A DNA stretch of 64,000 nt from Balanoglossus misakiensis (lineage: Eukaryota; Hemichordata), in NCBI GenBank assembly GCA_040954595.2, contig CM082593.2, positions 5,084,001 to 5,148,000 of the forward strand, read 5' to 3'. Position numbers and translations under genes: made by a program. A model generated the notes under the pieces. It was given only the letters and a program-made list of their open reading frames with translations, was not told the origin of the DNA and ran no database searches. Shown in pieces: positions 39,601 to 55,500 of the stretch (its first letter is position 1; each line of letters opens with the position of its first letter).

Positions 39601-39943
39601 TTTTAGCAATCTTTCCTATTTGCGCATTTCCAAATATTGCATTATCATATTATAAACCTTGAGTAAGTGGATCTTTTCCGGTCTGTTTCTGTTTTTGCCT
39701 CTTTACGTGCATGTCGTCACGGCTTGCGGTGGGCCAATTTTAAAAACAAATTATTTTCGCCAGCGTATTTGTATTTTTACTGGAAAGTGTTTATGTCGAG
39801 GTCGTGTGTCTGTAGATCCAGAATTCAGCTGTGTTCGCTGTGCTTGTTTTTCTTCCGTTGGAGTGCCTACCTGGCCTGAGCAGAGCGCGAACAAAGGTAT
39901 CCTCGAGCGACACAAAACGGGATTGTTCGACTTTGAATAAGAA
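36679..39943. other. 3' UTR and flank of the J-protein gene
   Basis: AT-rich with no recognisable coding sequence. AATAAA at 39296-39301, and further A/T-rich variants near 39318 and 39360, could end a long 3' UTR. A C-rich run lies at about 38837-38852. Confidence 0.4.
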
Positions 39944-40504
39944 TAGCCGCGACTGTCAACAGCGAAAGTGGCCAACCACGGCTCGCGCACGCTATTTGTG
40001 TTTCAATGGTGGCATCGGGCAGCACAACGGCCTCTGTCTGAATATATGAATGCTTAAACAAGGCACTGAGTGGCGAGAGTGAGAGACAGGACGGATCGAG
40101 TACCACTGTCTTGACGTAAGGTGACGTAGTACCTTTATAATCTCCACCGTGCAATCGATAGGAACCCCAAAGGAATCGTGGCGGAGATAACGCTGTGGCG
40201 TTGAAGTGAAGAAAACCGTGTCAGGCTCTCTCCTAGCGGTTACTGGAAATATATCGAGACACACTTTAGAGGACAGGACAGGACCGTCTGTTTCGCTCGA
40301 CCAGGAACTTCGGGTTTGGTTTGACCTATCCCTGGACACGTTTTGAGCGCCGTTCCCACGGTGTGTTGGATCAGACTGTTTTACTGCTGTCCGCCCGGCA
40401 TTGAAGTGTGACCATACAAACTTCACAGTGACTGCCTCGCGGGCTTACCCACTCGAACTCACGGCACGGGTTCAGCTCGACCCGGTGTCGACCACCAAAT
40501 ATTG
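39944..40504 (+). promoter_or_regulatory. Candidate distal promoter and noncoding first exon for CDH23
   Basis: A stretch visibly richer in CpG than its surroundings ends in a strong donor, ATTG|GTAAGT, at 40504/40505. The CDH23 leader begins with a splice acceptor at 56487, so an untranslated exon must lie upstream; this is the best candidate I see. The pairing is inference from splice signals and composition only. Another upstream donor could serve instead. Confidence 0.3.
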
Positions 40505-43500
40505 GTAAGTTTTCTTCAATTTATTTTGATCCGCTCAGAGTAATTCGGCTGATCCGGAGTGTAAGTGACAGGTGACGACGGGGGCCATTGCACTCTGACT
40601 AACTCGCACAATCGAAAAAAACCACACCCCTCCATCCAACTTTAATGAAGGTAAATTCTTAATATGTTTACGTCTAGTAATAGGGCAACTAAACGTTCCA
40701 TAATGTGTCCAAAAGACCAACCACATTGATAATTCCATAATTGCGCATCCTCACCCTCTTATAGAATTGAATCTTGATGAATGGTAGTTCAAATGCACGT
40801 GTTGCGAGACATTACGCACGAAAAGCGCAACAGGTGGTTCCTGTAATTAATGCTCCCTCCCCCTACCCCCTCTGTACCATCTTTCCCCCCTTAAAATCAA
40901 CACCACCCTGTTCAGATCAGGTATAATAATAAAATTGGGCATGAAGTCCGGTTTGTTCTGTAACATGGTTACGCTTCGAGTGATTCTCAAGGTAAAATAA
41001 ACAAGAACCATGCGCCATAGACTTTTCATTCGCTGGGTTGTTTTCTCATTCGGGCGAGTGTGCGGCTCCGACCAAACCCATAAAGTGGCTTTGAAAGCGA
41101 AAAGAGGGGTACCGTTGGGCCATTAATCAAAAAGTAGCATAATGGGCCCGAGTCCCTACAACAGAACTATTCCGGCGATCAGCGCGAATGAGCCCACTCG
41201 AAGATCAGTGACCTTGGAAGCGGAGTTCGTCTCGCCCCGCACGAGCGCTGCCCTGCCTTCATTGATTCCCGTGAATGCGGCTATGCCAAATTTGAAACCC
41301 ATAAGTGAAGACATTTCTCCCGACAGCATAGACGTGGCTTGAATCTCTTAGCAAAAGTCGACGCCCACCGTATCCATGGGACTTCAAACGGAAGGTTAAA
41401 TCTCGGGCGGCGTGTAATGAATTATTTTACATGGCTTTTAAGCTTGTTACCGTATTCCTGGGGAGGTGAAAGGTCCCGGGGCCAAAACCCCTAATACATG
41501 TTTACTAGCAATTCTTATATTCTGCTCGAATCATCAGTATTATACGGCAACACAGTACACATAAAAATGATTTATAATTCCAAGGCTATAAACATCCCCA
41601 TAGATATACTCCGGACTCTAAAACACGCGTGTGGACAAAAACCCGAATCTAGTTCGTGTGTTTTTATTCGGGACACAATGCGATCACGGACAATATGGGT
41701 AAAAGAATGAGGTGTAGGAAAGCAAACAGTGCGGTACACAGCCTCTTATGTTGTTCTGTGTTGATCAGTTACTGTTTAGACAAAAGCCTAGCTTCATTTG
41801 TGTTGCTAAAACTAGCGACACACAGAATCTCTGATTAAACAACGCAAGTCACCCTGGGGCGGGATGTGTCTCTATATATGTGCGACTACGGGCGATATAG
41901 CTCCGGTTACTATAACTCTATAGGGACAAGAACTTTTCTAGAACTTATATTGCGTATACAAGTTAATATACCTGAATATGGTGCAACGCGTTTTCACAAT
42001 TGTCAAACGGCGTGGAATTTTATACCGGAGGAAATTGCTGTTGCCACAGCAACGTCAAATATGTCCGCCTCAAAGGGAGTCAAGTCTAGATTATGTGCGA
42101 AGACTTACTAATAACATTGAATGCGACGAACAGCCATATGCAAAGTGACTAAACAAGAGGCGTTGGTATGTCAATCCACGCATGTGATTTTTATTGTGTT
42201 AAATCCAAGATCTTGAAAAAAATCAACAACAAGCGTTCTCATCATGTCGGATTTTGTAATCACACATGCAAATCTGCTGTTTATAGGGCCATAGGCACCG
42301 CCGTGGTTGCGCTTATACTATAAGGGCAAATATAAGACGGCGGGGTTGTGTTTGGCCGGGGGCAGGGGACCGGTAAACCGGTGGCCTCGCCTTTGTAACA
42401 TTACATTCGAAGTCTTCAAGAGAGCCACTGTTCCCATAACGTTTCACACGTCCAGTCTTTTTAGCGATAACCTCGATCAAGAACGGTCTATTTTAAACCT
42501 CCTTGTAGGAGGTTCGAAGTCGCTCGGTCGATCGCTTTGGTTTCATAATAGAACCTGACGTGTGTCCGGCGCAGTTTCAATCAAAGTCGACGGACCGTCA
42601 CGGGCTCTTGCGGCGGATAGAAGAGGGAAGCCGAGCAGAGAAAGTGTCGCCATTGTGTATCGGAGAATAAGTCACTCTTATGGCTGTCCACGAGACAACA
42701 ACACCCGAGTCTGTCGCCTTCAGGTGTGGCGAGACGCTTTTCAGCCGACGTTCTGCGGCAACACGCCACTTAGCAATGTTTAAGGTGTAAATTCCTAATT
42801 ATAAACACAACAGAAAATGCACATTTTTGGACGATTCCTACTTGACAAATAGTGATATAGTATGACCAGAAAGTCATGTTGCCATCCATCAGCTCTTGAC
42901 GAGCTATTGAATCGATGAAGAAACAGAACATATCCCCTTCACCAAAAAACATCGTGTGTTTTCTTAGGAACCCCACTCAATGCGTCCAAATATAGTCTTG
43001 TGGACATACACGAAACTTGACTGGTAGAAACTGCCTGAGAATTGACTCAAGGCAACAAAAAGTAATGACAGACAAATTCAAACATAAGCTTCGGAGACAA
43101 GTTCTCATTCTGTGCAGATGTGAGCACCGTTTGCGTGAAGGAAAGAAACTGTCAGCCAGGCTGCTGTAGGCCCACATACAGGTACAGCACTTGATTGCAA
43201 ACTCTGTTGTAACACATAGAGAATTTTATAGGGCCTGTTCTTAACTGTGGTTCTCTGCGACTGTTCCCGGGTAATGGTTCTGGCGTCACTGAGTAATTCA
43301 TGCTATAGACCTGTAGACTGAGCCCTAATTATACCTAGCCCTGAATACAGCCCAACTATAGTGACAGTTATTTAAATATTCTTAAAAGGCGTTTTTCACA
43401 CGCAGCGAACAACAGGCAGGCGCTGTTGCTGCTAGACCTGTTAAGGCCAATGGCAGAGATGGTTTGATTTTGGTCGTTCTCTGTGTAAAAGTCTGTGAGA

Positions 43501-46500
43501 TACTCGATGACAATTTGTCTATCTTGCCGGATCTGGCGTGATGATCTATCACTGGTCACGATAACAGGTGATACATCCTTAGGGCGAGCGAGGTTTCTAA
43601 TTTACCCCCAATGCAATTACAACTAAGTCTATCTGTAAATAAATAATCGTTGGTGGACCTGTCGTTGTCTTTAAAAAATCTCACGTTGGAATTGATTTTT
43701 AATTTTGAAGAATTCTCAGACAATGCACCTGACAGTACACCGTGCATTGATTGGTAGCTGTATTGTCTTGAACGATGCCCAGGAATGACGTAATGGTACA
43801 GTGTCCGCAGACAGTTTCACTTTTCCCAGAGCGGCTGTAAATTTCCTCTGTAGCAGGAAATCGATTGCGTTGAATCCAAAGGCTGGTCCAACCTCTGTGG
43901 AGATTGATTTATGGTCTTCCTGTGGCGATGCAGGTGATTCCCGAAGTGTTAAATAATAGAACGTCGCAGTAGTATCCTAAATAAATGTTATATTGGTCCT
44001 GTTGTATAAAGGCGAATGTGGGCTTATAGGTATGTCACTGCATTTATTAGGCTATATGGGAGTTCATGAAATCTAGAAAGAAAGAGAGATTTTGCAGTAA
44101 GTTGGAAGATTGCGAGGGACAGATATGTATAGACAGGGGGACATACCGTGCATACAAATAGAGGGATTCTTCAGAGCGATTTATTTTTCTCACGGTCAAA
44201 TATATGAATATTGTTCGTGCACTTGGCCGAATAATGGAAACGTTGCGAACGGACATTGTTTAAAATGTCAATCATTATGCCCAGTTGTATTATTAATTGA
44301 AGTCTTTGTTTGCACGAAGCAGAAACATCAAACAGGAGGGTCGGGAAAAATGACAGCTAGGGATATAAAGAAAATTGCGCACAATTAATGTTTGAGGCTA
44401 ACATAATGCTTCTTCAATCAGATTTGGGTTTGTATACACCAAAAGAGTGTCACCATATGAACAGTTGTATAACTTTCAATAATAAGAGTTGTCTCATAAA
44501 TTAGTCGATTGTGTCAGAAAGAAAGACAAAACAAACGAGTTGAAACAAGAGTTGACAAAACAATAAACATGGCACCAGCAACAATGATGAATTTTCCCTA
44601 TCATGTAAAACTCAGGAACTGCTTCTAATGTACTAACATTGGCAGTCTTACCAGTTAATTCCCTTGAGTGGACCGGTCGACGCCCCAAGCAAGAGACAAA
44701 AAGTCAACATAGTGGAGTAATTTGCAAACACCAGATTTGTACTTTCGCTTACCAGTGTAAACACCGCTATTGGCTCCGGCCACTTGAAAATGATTGTGGT
44801 CGACGTAATTTGGCGAGGGAAATGCGAATCAACGTTCGGTTTGCCCTCTGGGCCACAAGCAGTAACACACAATCCCCCAGTAGGTGCTTCTAATGTAATT
44901 TGTTATGGCAGAAGTCAGTTTTAACAAAAAACTGCAAGACACAACAAACAGGGAACATAAAGAGGCGTTCATTCGGCGAGGGAATTAACATTTTCACGGT
45001 GTCGTTGTTTGAGCTTCTTAGGGATCTAAGACTGGGGCACGATGGGTACTTGAAAAGACTGGACAGAAACAATGAAAGACTACTTTTCCTTTTCCAAATG
45101 TACCAAATTCATGTTTTTATCCCCCACTTGCTTCAAAAGCTATTCGCAATTTGAATGCAGCCCGGATAATTTGCTGGCATTTTCCCGCGCGAAACAATTG
45201 ACCACAATTAGGGCTTAACAGAGACGAGAAAAAACAGCCATGTTTAAACGAGGATGGGTTGCAATTTGCGGGTACCTGTGAAAAATTACATGTGGTGAAA
45301 GGTGGAACGCTATGGTATTGTGAATCACGCAATTGTTGCGTGTCCATCACGCGTGTCAAACAGAGAACTCGCGAGAGAATGCGTGCTTCAGCCAACCTGT
45401 GAAAATATTAACTCTTTTCAGAGGTACATATTATTACACGTGTTGGACAACGCTGGGTACACGTCTTAAAACAAGGACCGGAATTTCTCTGTGTGTCGCT
45501 GTGAGGCACTTAGCCAGGAATTTGTTGTTAACAAGTGTCCTCTTTGTACTTCTTGAAAGACGTTTTTTGTAACAGTGAATGTTTGTCAATGCACATATTG
45601 TCGACTTTTTCGGTAAAGAACGCCGTCTTTGGTTCTTTCTGGAGTATCGGGAGCGATTTTATTTCATACTTGTTCATCTGTCGATGAGATCTACTCGGAA
45701 AGTGTTTATCTTGTGTGTTTTTTCGGTACTGGTTGGCGAGTCAACACGGTATAGAGCATTTGAATGGTATTTATTCAGCGCGTGGTACGCTATGGAGTGC
45801 TTGTCTGCAACCTTCATTAGAGTTCAAGTAGATACGGACGTTGCAACTGTATAGGTTGGCATCTGTGGTATTTTGGCCGTGGAGATGTAGGGAATTTTCC
45901 GGGAGTCTGTCTTCGGCTTGTTGTAATAACAGGAGAACCTGCAACAAATCATCATGGCGTATGATTATTCACAGAAGCAAGATGATAATTATCTAGGATT
46001 ATGGGATCGAAATTTCGATTTGTTTACACGAGAGACATTATTGCTATTGTAAATATGGACGATGTTTTGCAACAATACATTACTTTGATCTTGTATAGGC
46101 CTATCTATGGCGAGACTAGAGTTTTGCAGGCACAATCATCAACATTGTCGAAGTTATAGCATAGTATGCTCACCACTTCCATAGAAACAAGTCGACAGAA
46201 TTCCACCGTCGCTAATGATGCTGCGGTATTCTGATCATACCGTGGCAGCTCATTAAAGGAGGCTTTACTTTAATTCAGCTTGCTCCAAACAAAGACGCCC
46301 CTTTCTATTTCTGCCTATACTAGCGGACTTAATCTAAATTCTTCAGCAGTACCAATCTATAGACAATGCTAATTAACGAATCGCATGTGATGACTACACA
46401 ATGCACTCAGGACTTTTTTCAGTCTGTGGGAAATGTTTAGTTCTTTAGAGTTTATTTGTGTCAAGAACAAAGGTGTGTATAGTCTTATGGTTTATACCAG

Positions 46501-49500
46501 TTTATAAACGGGATTTTCTTTACTTGTTTCTCTGAGCTGAGAAATCAACCTGGATTGGCTTAAATCTTCAGATAGCCCTAAAGTCTCCCATAACTGCGTT
46601 CTGCAGGTATACTAGTACATATGTATAACAATGACGGTTTTTGATGATATTATGTGGCTTTGAAATCGAACTTAATAGAGAACTGATTCGTCGGTGATGA
46701 AGTTCTTGAATCTCATTTACTATATGCTTGATGGGCGACAGGGAAAGACCTTGACCAAAAATGGCCACCCTTGCCCCTGATAATGAACCCGACCAAAAAG
46801 CCTGTAATTAAACGCAAAGAGGAATCGATGATAACATACCATGTGAAACCCGCGGACTAACAAATCAATGCGAACCGCGACGTCGATCAATAAGTTCGTA
46901 CCCCATGACAGTTATGTCGATGGAGACTAAAATTAGAGGGGCAATATTTACAATGAGGGACGGTGGTGATTAATTATGTAAGAGGGTTCCCGGCGAGAAG
47001 GAGCCGCGGCGAAAAGACCCCCCTATCGACGGTAACGTTCTTAAATTATGCAAGAGCGGCAAGACTCGTTTAATTCAGCCTTTCAGAAGTCATTCACGTT
47101 TGGATGAAAATACATAAAAAGGTCCCAAATGCAATTTCACATTAAAGCCCCGCGAAGTAGAAATGATGGACGTGGAATTGTCTCTCTGTTGTCTTCGTCA
47201 GTTTCGGCCAATCAATGGTGCGGATACATCGGTGGGCGGCTAAGGGTAGAACAAAAACCCAATAAACGCCACTGTAGTTGGCTAATTTTGATGACGAAGT
47301 ACCCAACGAGTAAAGCACAGAATGACCACTCGTAAAAGAAGAAACAAAAGACTGCATCGTTAATTCACTGATAGATAAAACGATTTTTTTACTGATACTG
47401 TACGAACGCTTTCATACACTGCTCAGCAATCGTGATGTGGTGATTATTATTTGACAAAGGCCGGTAGTATATACAATCATTATACGTTTTAAAATTACAG
47501 GTTGCATTACACGCAGTATCTGCTAGTGTCCCGCGTTAAGACACATATTTTTTTTATTAATTTGAGGGTCTGTCGAAAACCATGTAAAGTTGACGGACGG
47601 ACAGCCGAGGGATGGCGACAAACAGTTACCAATTTGACATGGTTCGCCTCGTTGACAGCTGCGTTAACCTTTCTAGATAGAATTTGTTTCATCTCTCCCC
47701 TCAAAAACATTCCTTCTTAAGAGACTCTCTCTGCGGATTCCACGACACAATGTACCCACTGCGGCGAAAGGGACGCAATGATAATTGACCCTCGCAATTA
47801 ATCCAAAAGTGGCATGCCTGAAATGATCGACCACGCTGAACCAATCTCAATGTTGGGCAGGTAAATCTCCTAAGAGACACTCGAAACACTGTCTATGGCA
47901 ACATTGGTGTGTTCCTTATCCTCTCGATACCGGATTAGAGTCTTCGGACGCACAGAAAATCCCAAGAGTGTTCGCGCATGGATTTGAAAGATGGCCATGT
48001 ACATGAATGAGGGACAGCAGTTTTGTGTGTCGCCCGTGATATTTGGACATAAGGCGGATTTGAACTTCTTTTAAAATTGTGTTCCTTTCGGCTCACACTT
48101 TGAGATTGTTGTTGGTAATTCATTAGTCGTGAATAATTACCGACAGGTTGCGTTTTTATTGCTCCAGAATTAAGTCATTCGGTGCAAAATCCAGGTGTCA
48201 AAATTCAAAGTATCAGCGATTATGCCACTTTCGGTTATAGTTGCACGTAGCATGGTCATAAAACCTTTTATCAAGACAGCCGAATTTCTAACAAATGGCC
48301 TAAGGCAATTTACTGGGATTAGGCTCAAATCAGCGTCGATTGTCTTTTCTGGCTCCTTCTATGCGGGATTAGAGAGATTCTGGTTTAAAAATAGACCCAG
48401 AGTAGGACTTTGTTGGGTAACCCGGGCGTCATTCTTATTAACTCATCAATGTAGAATATTGTATCCGATTCAGGCCGCTGGCAGAGTTCCATATTAGTCA
48501 GCTGTGCGATTGAGACTGTTACCAAGTTGGTCTTGACGTCTGAAATGGGAGCGTGAAGCCTGGAATTTGAAGTGGGAATTATCACGCTTCGGCTGGCTCC
48601 AAGATGACTTTTTTTTCGCAACGTTCAGTTCTCAGGCGAGTGCCCCAACCTTAGAGACAAAGTCTCTGCCTCTATGGGTCTGTGTTTAGGGTCACTCAAG
48701 GTAAAAGGAATGTGTCATAGTTGTCAATGCTGTTCGCCAAGTCCCGTGGTGACATTGCATTTCACGCGCCGGTTCATCAGAAACATGGCGGCGAGAAGTA
48801 AAAGAAATTCGGCGCGATGTCTGTCAAGATTAACGGCTCAAAGTGCGCCTGAATTTGTAGTCTGGCCAAATCTGTTAGTTTTGCAAGTCCCATTTCTTTT
48901 CAGCCCCCTATTAAAACTGAACTCGAACTAAAAGTAAACGCGTAGGACTCCGGGACAGGACAACTGCAACAAGTGGAGCAAATACCCTTATTCGTAGCAC
49001 ACAATCTGCCATTGTGTAGTCACATTGTGGTATTCGCCATATGCAATAAACCACACAATGTTAGAACGATACAGGGTTGATAATAGCACAGTCCCTATAG
49101 GACTGTAATAATAGGTTGGTTTGAGTGACGTGCACTAAGGGGGCCATCGACTCCGGCAAGTGGACAAAGTGCTTACGGCCACAGTCCAGCCACAATCGGG
49201 TCAGGCCGATGATGCAAACCAACATAATGTATTTCAAGTAATGTACTCGGGTACAGTAGCCCGCAAACAATAATCCATGCATCCCATCGTGTTGTCGCCA
49301 TCAGGCTAAACAACTTTCCAAACCAACTCGGACTTTTTTCCTCCAGGTTTTCATTCTTGACCACGCCGCCATCGCCCCCCCCCCCCCACGGACACTTAGA
49401 AACGTGCATGTTCCCCCCTCCAAATCCCTCGTATTCCGGCCAATTCTATTTGAACTATGGGCGTTTCTCAGTTGAATTGGCCAACAGCCACTTTCACCGA

Positions 49501-52500
49501 GCTCTTTTCGTGTTTGCTTGCAGTTGTACATATGTTGACTGACAAGCGGGATCGGTTTACAAGGTACATAATATTACAGTTATTTTTTCGCTGGCTACAG
49601 TATAGGCACAGGCACGCATGGCTGGCCGCGCCTCGCTCGGCGTGTACCGTTACCAAGACACGTGGGAAGTCTCTCTTTGCTCGCAAGCCGCCTCAAATAA
49701 ACACCGATGGAAAGTCGAACGGTCAAGTTGAATAACCATCCACGCCCAGTGAACGCATGTGGCACCAACACGTTCACATGCAACAAGTGTGACGCAGAAT
49801 TCATCTGCATACTGTGCCAAATGACAGGTGACAGCCTCGCCGGACACCACGGAAAGTAACTTGACCACGTGACAGAAATTCCAGTCACGACCACATGCAC
49901 CTTGACTGGTCGTGTGTATCTTTTTGGCTGCAGCGACTGAACTGCGTGGGAAATTCTTCGAATGGGACGACAATTCAGATTATTTTCCTATAGTTCGCGA
50001 AGATTACAATCCCCGCAAACTACTAGTACTTGCACACATCAAAAAACTATTCGCAAAGAGGGTAAAAATTAACGGCATAGCCATTAGAAGGTGACGGGTT
50101 CACTTTATTTCTGTGCCAAGACTATTTTCTTTGAAATCACTGTCCCTCTGCACTGCACATACCTAGCAATTAAAACTTTCAGTCGCACAGAAATTTTAAT
50201 ACGATTAAATCCAAAACAATGCAGAAAGCGCGGAAGAAGATATGTGAGGCAACCTTACAGGAATCGACATGTTCTGCAGAGGAAATCACAGACGTAGACT
50301 CTCGCTTTATAGAGACAGTCTTTTTACAATCAGTGGTCGTATTGTGGCTGCCTGTCTCAGAATATGGCAACCGTCCCCTTTCGTGTTGAAACAGGAATCG
50401 AATACAGACGTCTTAAACGCGTCTATGTGGCGAAACATCAGCACGCGAGGACACCAATTACAAGAACTAGAAAAGGGTTAAGTTGCGCACTTCCATCTAA
50501 GCGTGAAGTTGAAGTCTTTGGTTGTGGAAACGCGATGCTTAGCTTCGCCACAACAGAACACAAAAGGCGAGAGCTGCCGGCGACAATCGTACTTCACAAC
50601 GTGTGCATCGGTCTGTGTAAGAACGCTCAATGGGGGATTACCAGCCTGTATCCGCGATGCATGGGTAGAAACTCGACACACTCGAAGGGAAGTAAAATGA
50701 ACAAAACGTGCCGTGGGAATGAAGAAAAAAACAAGGTTAAGTCTTTGGAATAACATTGGATTTGCCGGGTTTGAAATTCTCGCAAGGTAGTCCCTAAAGC
50801 GTTGTTTTGTATAGGGAGACAAGAACTTTGTATATAAAGGGATTTGTGGTTGAGATGAGTAAGGGGTAGAGGTCCCTCCGATGATGCGTTAAACACCACC
50901 ACTATCCTTCAGCTAATACCCACTGGCTAACATCTATCTCAGAGTCTTCAACTTTCTCCTTGCTTCACAGATTATTGACCCCTGTAGACGACAAATTTTG
51001 AAAAGCTTTGCCGAGTAGGTCCTAATAGTATACGTATTAGTGGTTCCTTACACGAGGGATAATACAAACACAACCGTCTTTTCGCCTTTAGCACACGATC
51101 CCGCGCGCATTAAAAACACAACGGAGTGCCCCCAATACCTTCGGAAAATGCTTACAAACACAAAGATTTACGTCACAAGTCGCTGATCTTCCGTGACCAG
51201 TCATTGTCTACTGCCATCTTGAGACGTATATGTGTCCGCCTCCTGAAAGGTTGGTAAAGTAGAAGGAATCAGTCGACACATTGTTTTGTACCACGTGACC
51301 GGTGTTTGAACACAGTCCATCCGCAAAGGTATGCGTGGGCCGGACAGCCAGCTCATGTACCGTTGAAGATGGACAGGGCAGACTTATTTTCTCAAGGTCG
51401 CTGACCCCCATTGCGCAAACCCAAAACAACGCAGAATAACCCCCCTTGGAAGCGGGTTTCGTTTTAAGCTTTAAAGCACCCTTAAACTCATGCAATAGAA
51501 GACCTTGGCAAGTTGCTGTTTATAAGCCTTTCCAGATACAAGTAAATCACAGTGATGTGTTCTAGAGTCATGTAGCGGTCTCAGTGTACAAGAAGAATGT
51601 GTTGCATAGTTGTCGCAGCGCCCGCAAGGAAACGTGACGGTCCAATGCTTGCTATGGCAACGTGGAAATCAGCCATCTTTTTCAATGTCCATCTGTGGGT
51701 CAGCTGAATTTTCAACGAATCACTAGAGCTACTAATTTAAAATATCCCCTCCTTGACCCCACAAGTTTCTGTCCTATAAGCAACGTATAAGTATCGGCTA
51801 AGATCGTAAAGTATTTATAATGCAGATGTGAGAGAACACCATCAAAAATTGAAAATCAATGGTTCTATTTTTACATGGTAAGAAATGCGAGGGGACCAGC
51901 AAAATGTTAGTAATAATTATCGAGTATTGTTTGCAAATACTGTATGATAATCTGAGTTACTTATAATTATGTTTTGTATATGAGAGAGAGTGAGATAGAG
52001 AAAGAGAGAGACAGATCAACTCTAAATTGGTATGGTATAAAATGTAGCATTTGTTTCTCAGTAAACAGTGGTATACCGCACTGGCTTAAAAATTCTAGGA
52101 AACAATACATCGAATGTTCAAATAACAAATTTGACAAGTTCATTCAATTGTTCATTGAATGTTGAACGCAACGAATGCATCGTAGACAATGGACTCCAAA
52201 GGAAATCGTCATGAATAATATATGATTTACCATATGGTGTGCCCGTGTTGATGGTGGTGTACACGCGTCTATTATATAGGGGCTGTATTGTATTGTAGTG
52301 TACCGTTCAACTGTCGCGGATATTAGTTCATAAAAAACGTTAACGAGTCTTGATGAGCGACGAAAGCTTACAATAAGTTCTTGACATCTCTGCTGAGAAG
52401 AAACGGACGAATAGAAATATACTACTGTACAGCATCACATATGTGGTATGTAGGTAAAATAACGATTCTTTCAAATCCAGTTAAGCCAAGTCCAAAGTTT

Positions 52501-55500
52501 GGGTCGCATGATTGCCCGAAGCAACTCTTCTGTAATTGAAACATATCGCTGTTAGCGCATGTGTACATACCCAGGGGCTTACATTAATCGTTCCTTGCCA
52601 TTAATCTAGTTTTTTGGCTGTGTTTGAATACGTTGTCAGTTACCCCGGCCCCTTCAAATCACCTCGCTCTCTGATTTTGATGTATATACACCATTGCTGT
52701 CCGGACTCATAGCATAATTTTGTTAATACTACAAGTACTTGAATGATGTGATAACACCAAAACAGTAATTGTAATTGTTTTACATTTATCAGAAATTTGT
52801 TGTTGTTTTTGCTTTTGTTATCGTTTGAGAATGTCAGTATAACTTTCATATGTATATATGGACTCACAAGTACGTGTACCTTATTATGGAGGGCTTGTCG
52901 ATAATAACTTTCAGCACTACAATACACATTGTCTGCTCTTTCGAACACCATTTGTGTGGTTTGTGTCAGTGTCCGCCTTGAATACAATCACCTCGTCCTG
53001 AAAAAACTTTGCGTGACCAATACGCCCTCATATCAGTAACACCTCTATGTCTATATTGTCTAGAATTCCTCCCTAAACTGAGCCACTTTTTAAAAAAACA
53101 TACAAAGCGAGTCCTTTCTAAAGAAGAGGACAAATGAGGTCTAAATCCAACTTAACGAAGAAGAATAAGTCCGGGGAATAACAAAAAACCAGGTCATATG
53201 CGCAAACTTGAGGTACATATTTATTTCAGAAACTGGGTTCGTCGTTTGTGTTTGTGTTAGTACGAGAACATTCAGCAGAATTTTCTGTGGGTGGAACTCC
53301 CTTAATGAATGCGGCGCTTCCGACCGCGTCATCACATAAGAGCGTTTTCCTTTTGCCAAGAGGATTAAAAATGACCTCGGCTGCGTATTTATCAATCGCC
53401 CTTAAATGAGCATCGGATGTGAGATTTTCTCACTCGGGGATAGTCTGACATCGCCTCGCTCCCAGAACCTGTTGATCTACACATCCGCCATTTTGGTCCG
53501 CTTTGAGACTCTTGACTACACTCACAAACTACAGTGTTTAATTTAAAACGTCACTATTGCTTACAAATAAGTGGGATTTTTGAAACTTGAATCGCGGTTA
53601 ACGTGTCCGAACTGAAATTTAATAATCCCGTGGCTGGTTGCAAAAGAAATGGCGACCCACTTGTATTTTGGCAACGGTATCGACAGCAAGTGCGCATGTT
53701 GTTTTTTTGGCCACCCCGGTTTACTTTCGACATGGGACACTTTGGCGGATTGTTTTCTCGGGACAGGGATTACGGCTTATTATTTACACCGTGTTGTTTT
53801 ATCAGTATTTGTACACCTTGGCAACCCATGAACAATTCACGCAAATGTTTGTAGCCTGGAGAGGGGAGCTTTTGTTCTCTTGACCCCACGTGACCTTGTC
53901 AGCCAAGATATGTGGTTCCTTCTGAGATACACTTTTGATGTCGCGACCTTTGAACTGTGCGATTCTACTGCATGGTTGAGTATATACCTCGCTTACCTGT
54001 GTGGTATATATTTTAAAAGTTCTTCGTCGTTATGTTTGTGAGTTTTTTTTCGAAATGGTATCGTGGGACAGTATTAATAAACACGACTGTACGTGGGCCT
54101 TAGAGACAATGCCAACATCTGCCTGTATATCTCGACACTAGTTTTCTACACCACGCCTGTACGTACAGCCTTGATTTCATGTGAATTATTGATGTTGCTT
54201 CGCGATCAATGGAGAAGTCTAGACTGTCCCGTTCGTATAAAAAAAACCCTGCCCCAATCCAGTTGAGGACTGCGGGCATGTATACACATAACTGTTCAGA
54301 AATTATCACTCAGTGGTTTGAAAATGAGATGTGGATAAGAAGGAAGCATGTCGGAACCTGACAAATGACTTTGTGTAACGATGGGGCAGTGAACAATTGG
54401 CTTAGACCATAAATCTCTCTAGGGTTTATGCTTAAGCCCCGCTGGAGAGTTTAGAGCATCCTGCTCTGAGATTCTTTAAACAGGCCGCATTTGCATTTCG
54501 ATACCTACATCCACGATCACTTGTGGAGTGACCGTGCTACGTCGTGAAAGAATTATCCGTGTGTACCTCTGTGTTTTTGTCGACGCTGCAGTGCAAATCT
54601 TGGTGTGTGTTTTTATTCACAAACCTAAACAATAGCAGCGAGTATAGCGGTTTAAAATTTATTTCTTATAGTTAAAAGACAAAGCCTATATTCTGCTCCG
54701 TTGGTTTTCCGTAAAAGCGGGGTGTCTGTGGTCTCGTATTTGACATAAATTCGATGAGTCGCGTCCTGGGGGTTGTATTGTTTGCCGACAACCTAGAGTC
54801 GATTTATTCCCGTCAAGAATTTTGACAGACACCCAAGACAAAGCCATTACGCAGAGTCTACAAGTTGTTGACATCTGTTTACATCTGTTGATTCAGATTA
54901 GTGTATAATCCGCTCCAGTCAATTTGTAGCAGTGCCGTCCCAATATACGCCATTATCTACAGTTACATTCCAAGTTATACATAGAAAACACAGCTTTATT
55001 CTATGCCAGTAATAGAATGTTCATTGGATATAGTCTAAATCGATTTTATAAGCTTATTAAAACTTTGCAGGTTTCTTGAAATCAAACTCTGAAAGGGCTT
55101 GGGTCAATATTGATATTGCTCTGTCGATCAATAGGGATTTTTAGGGAACAAGGAAAGCAAGGGAGACCGTTGGAGGTGTATGCTAATCATCCTAATCCGG
55201 AAAGTGAGTGTGAAGATGTGACGATATAATGCAGCATGTTGGTATACTTGACTGGTCTTGTTCATGTTATAAATGCAATGCGTACAGTTGTATATATACA
55301 TTGATATTGTTGTTAGGGAAGCAAGCCATTTCAGCTACATGTACTTCTTAAGTCTCTGCTTCCAGCAATGATTAATTGCATCCACATATATAAAGACCAG
55401 CGTTTTACAGTTATATACAAAGTCTGTACACTGAGATGCTACGACTCTGTGACCTGGTGGCGATCTAACTTCCAGCCAAGCTTTGCAGATGTCGCTGATA

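Noticed and set aside
39992-40426. 144-codon minus-strand frame
   Set aside because: No recognisable domain, no supporting splice sites; lies in a CpG-richer region where long chance frames are expected.
46970-47060. GC-rich patch with a GGCGAAAAGACCCC-like string, considered as an rRNA fragment
   Set aside because: The similarity is too short and the flanks do not continue into rRNA.
50364-50902. Frames of 129 and 114 codons on opposite strands
   Set aside because: They overlap each other, have no known motifs and no exon context.
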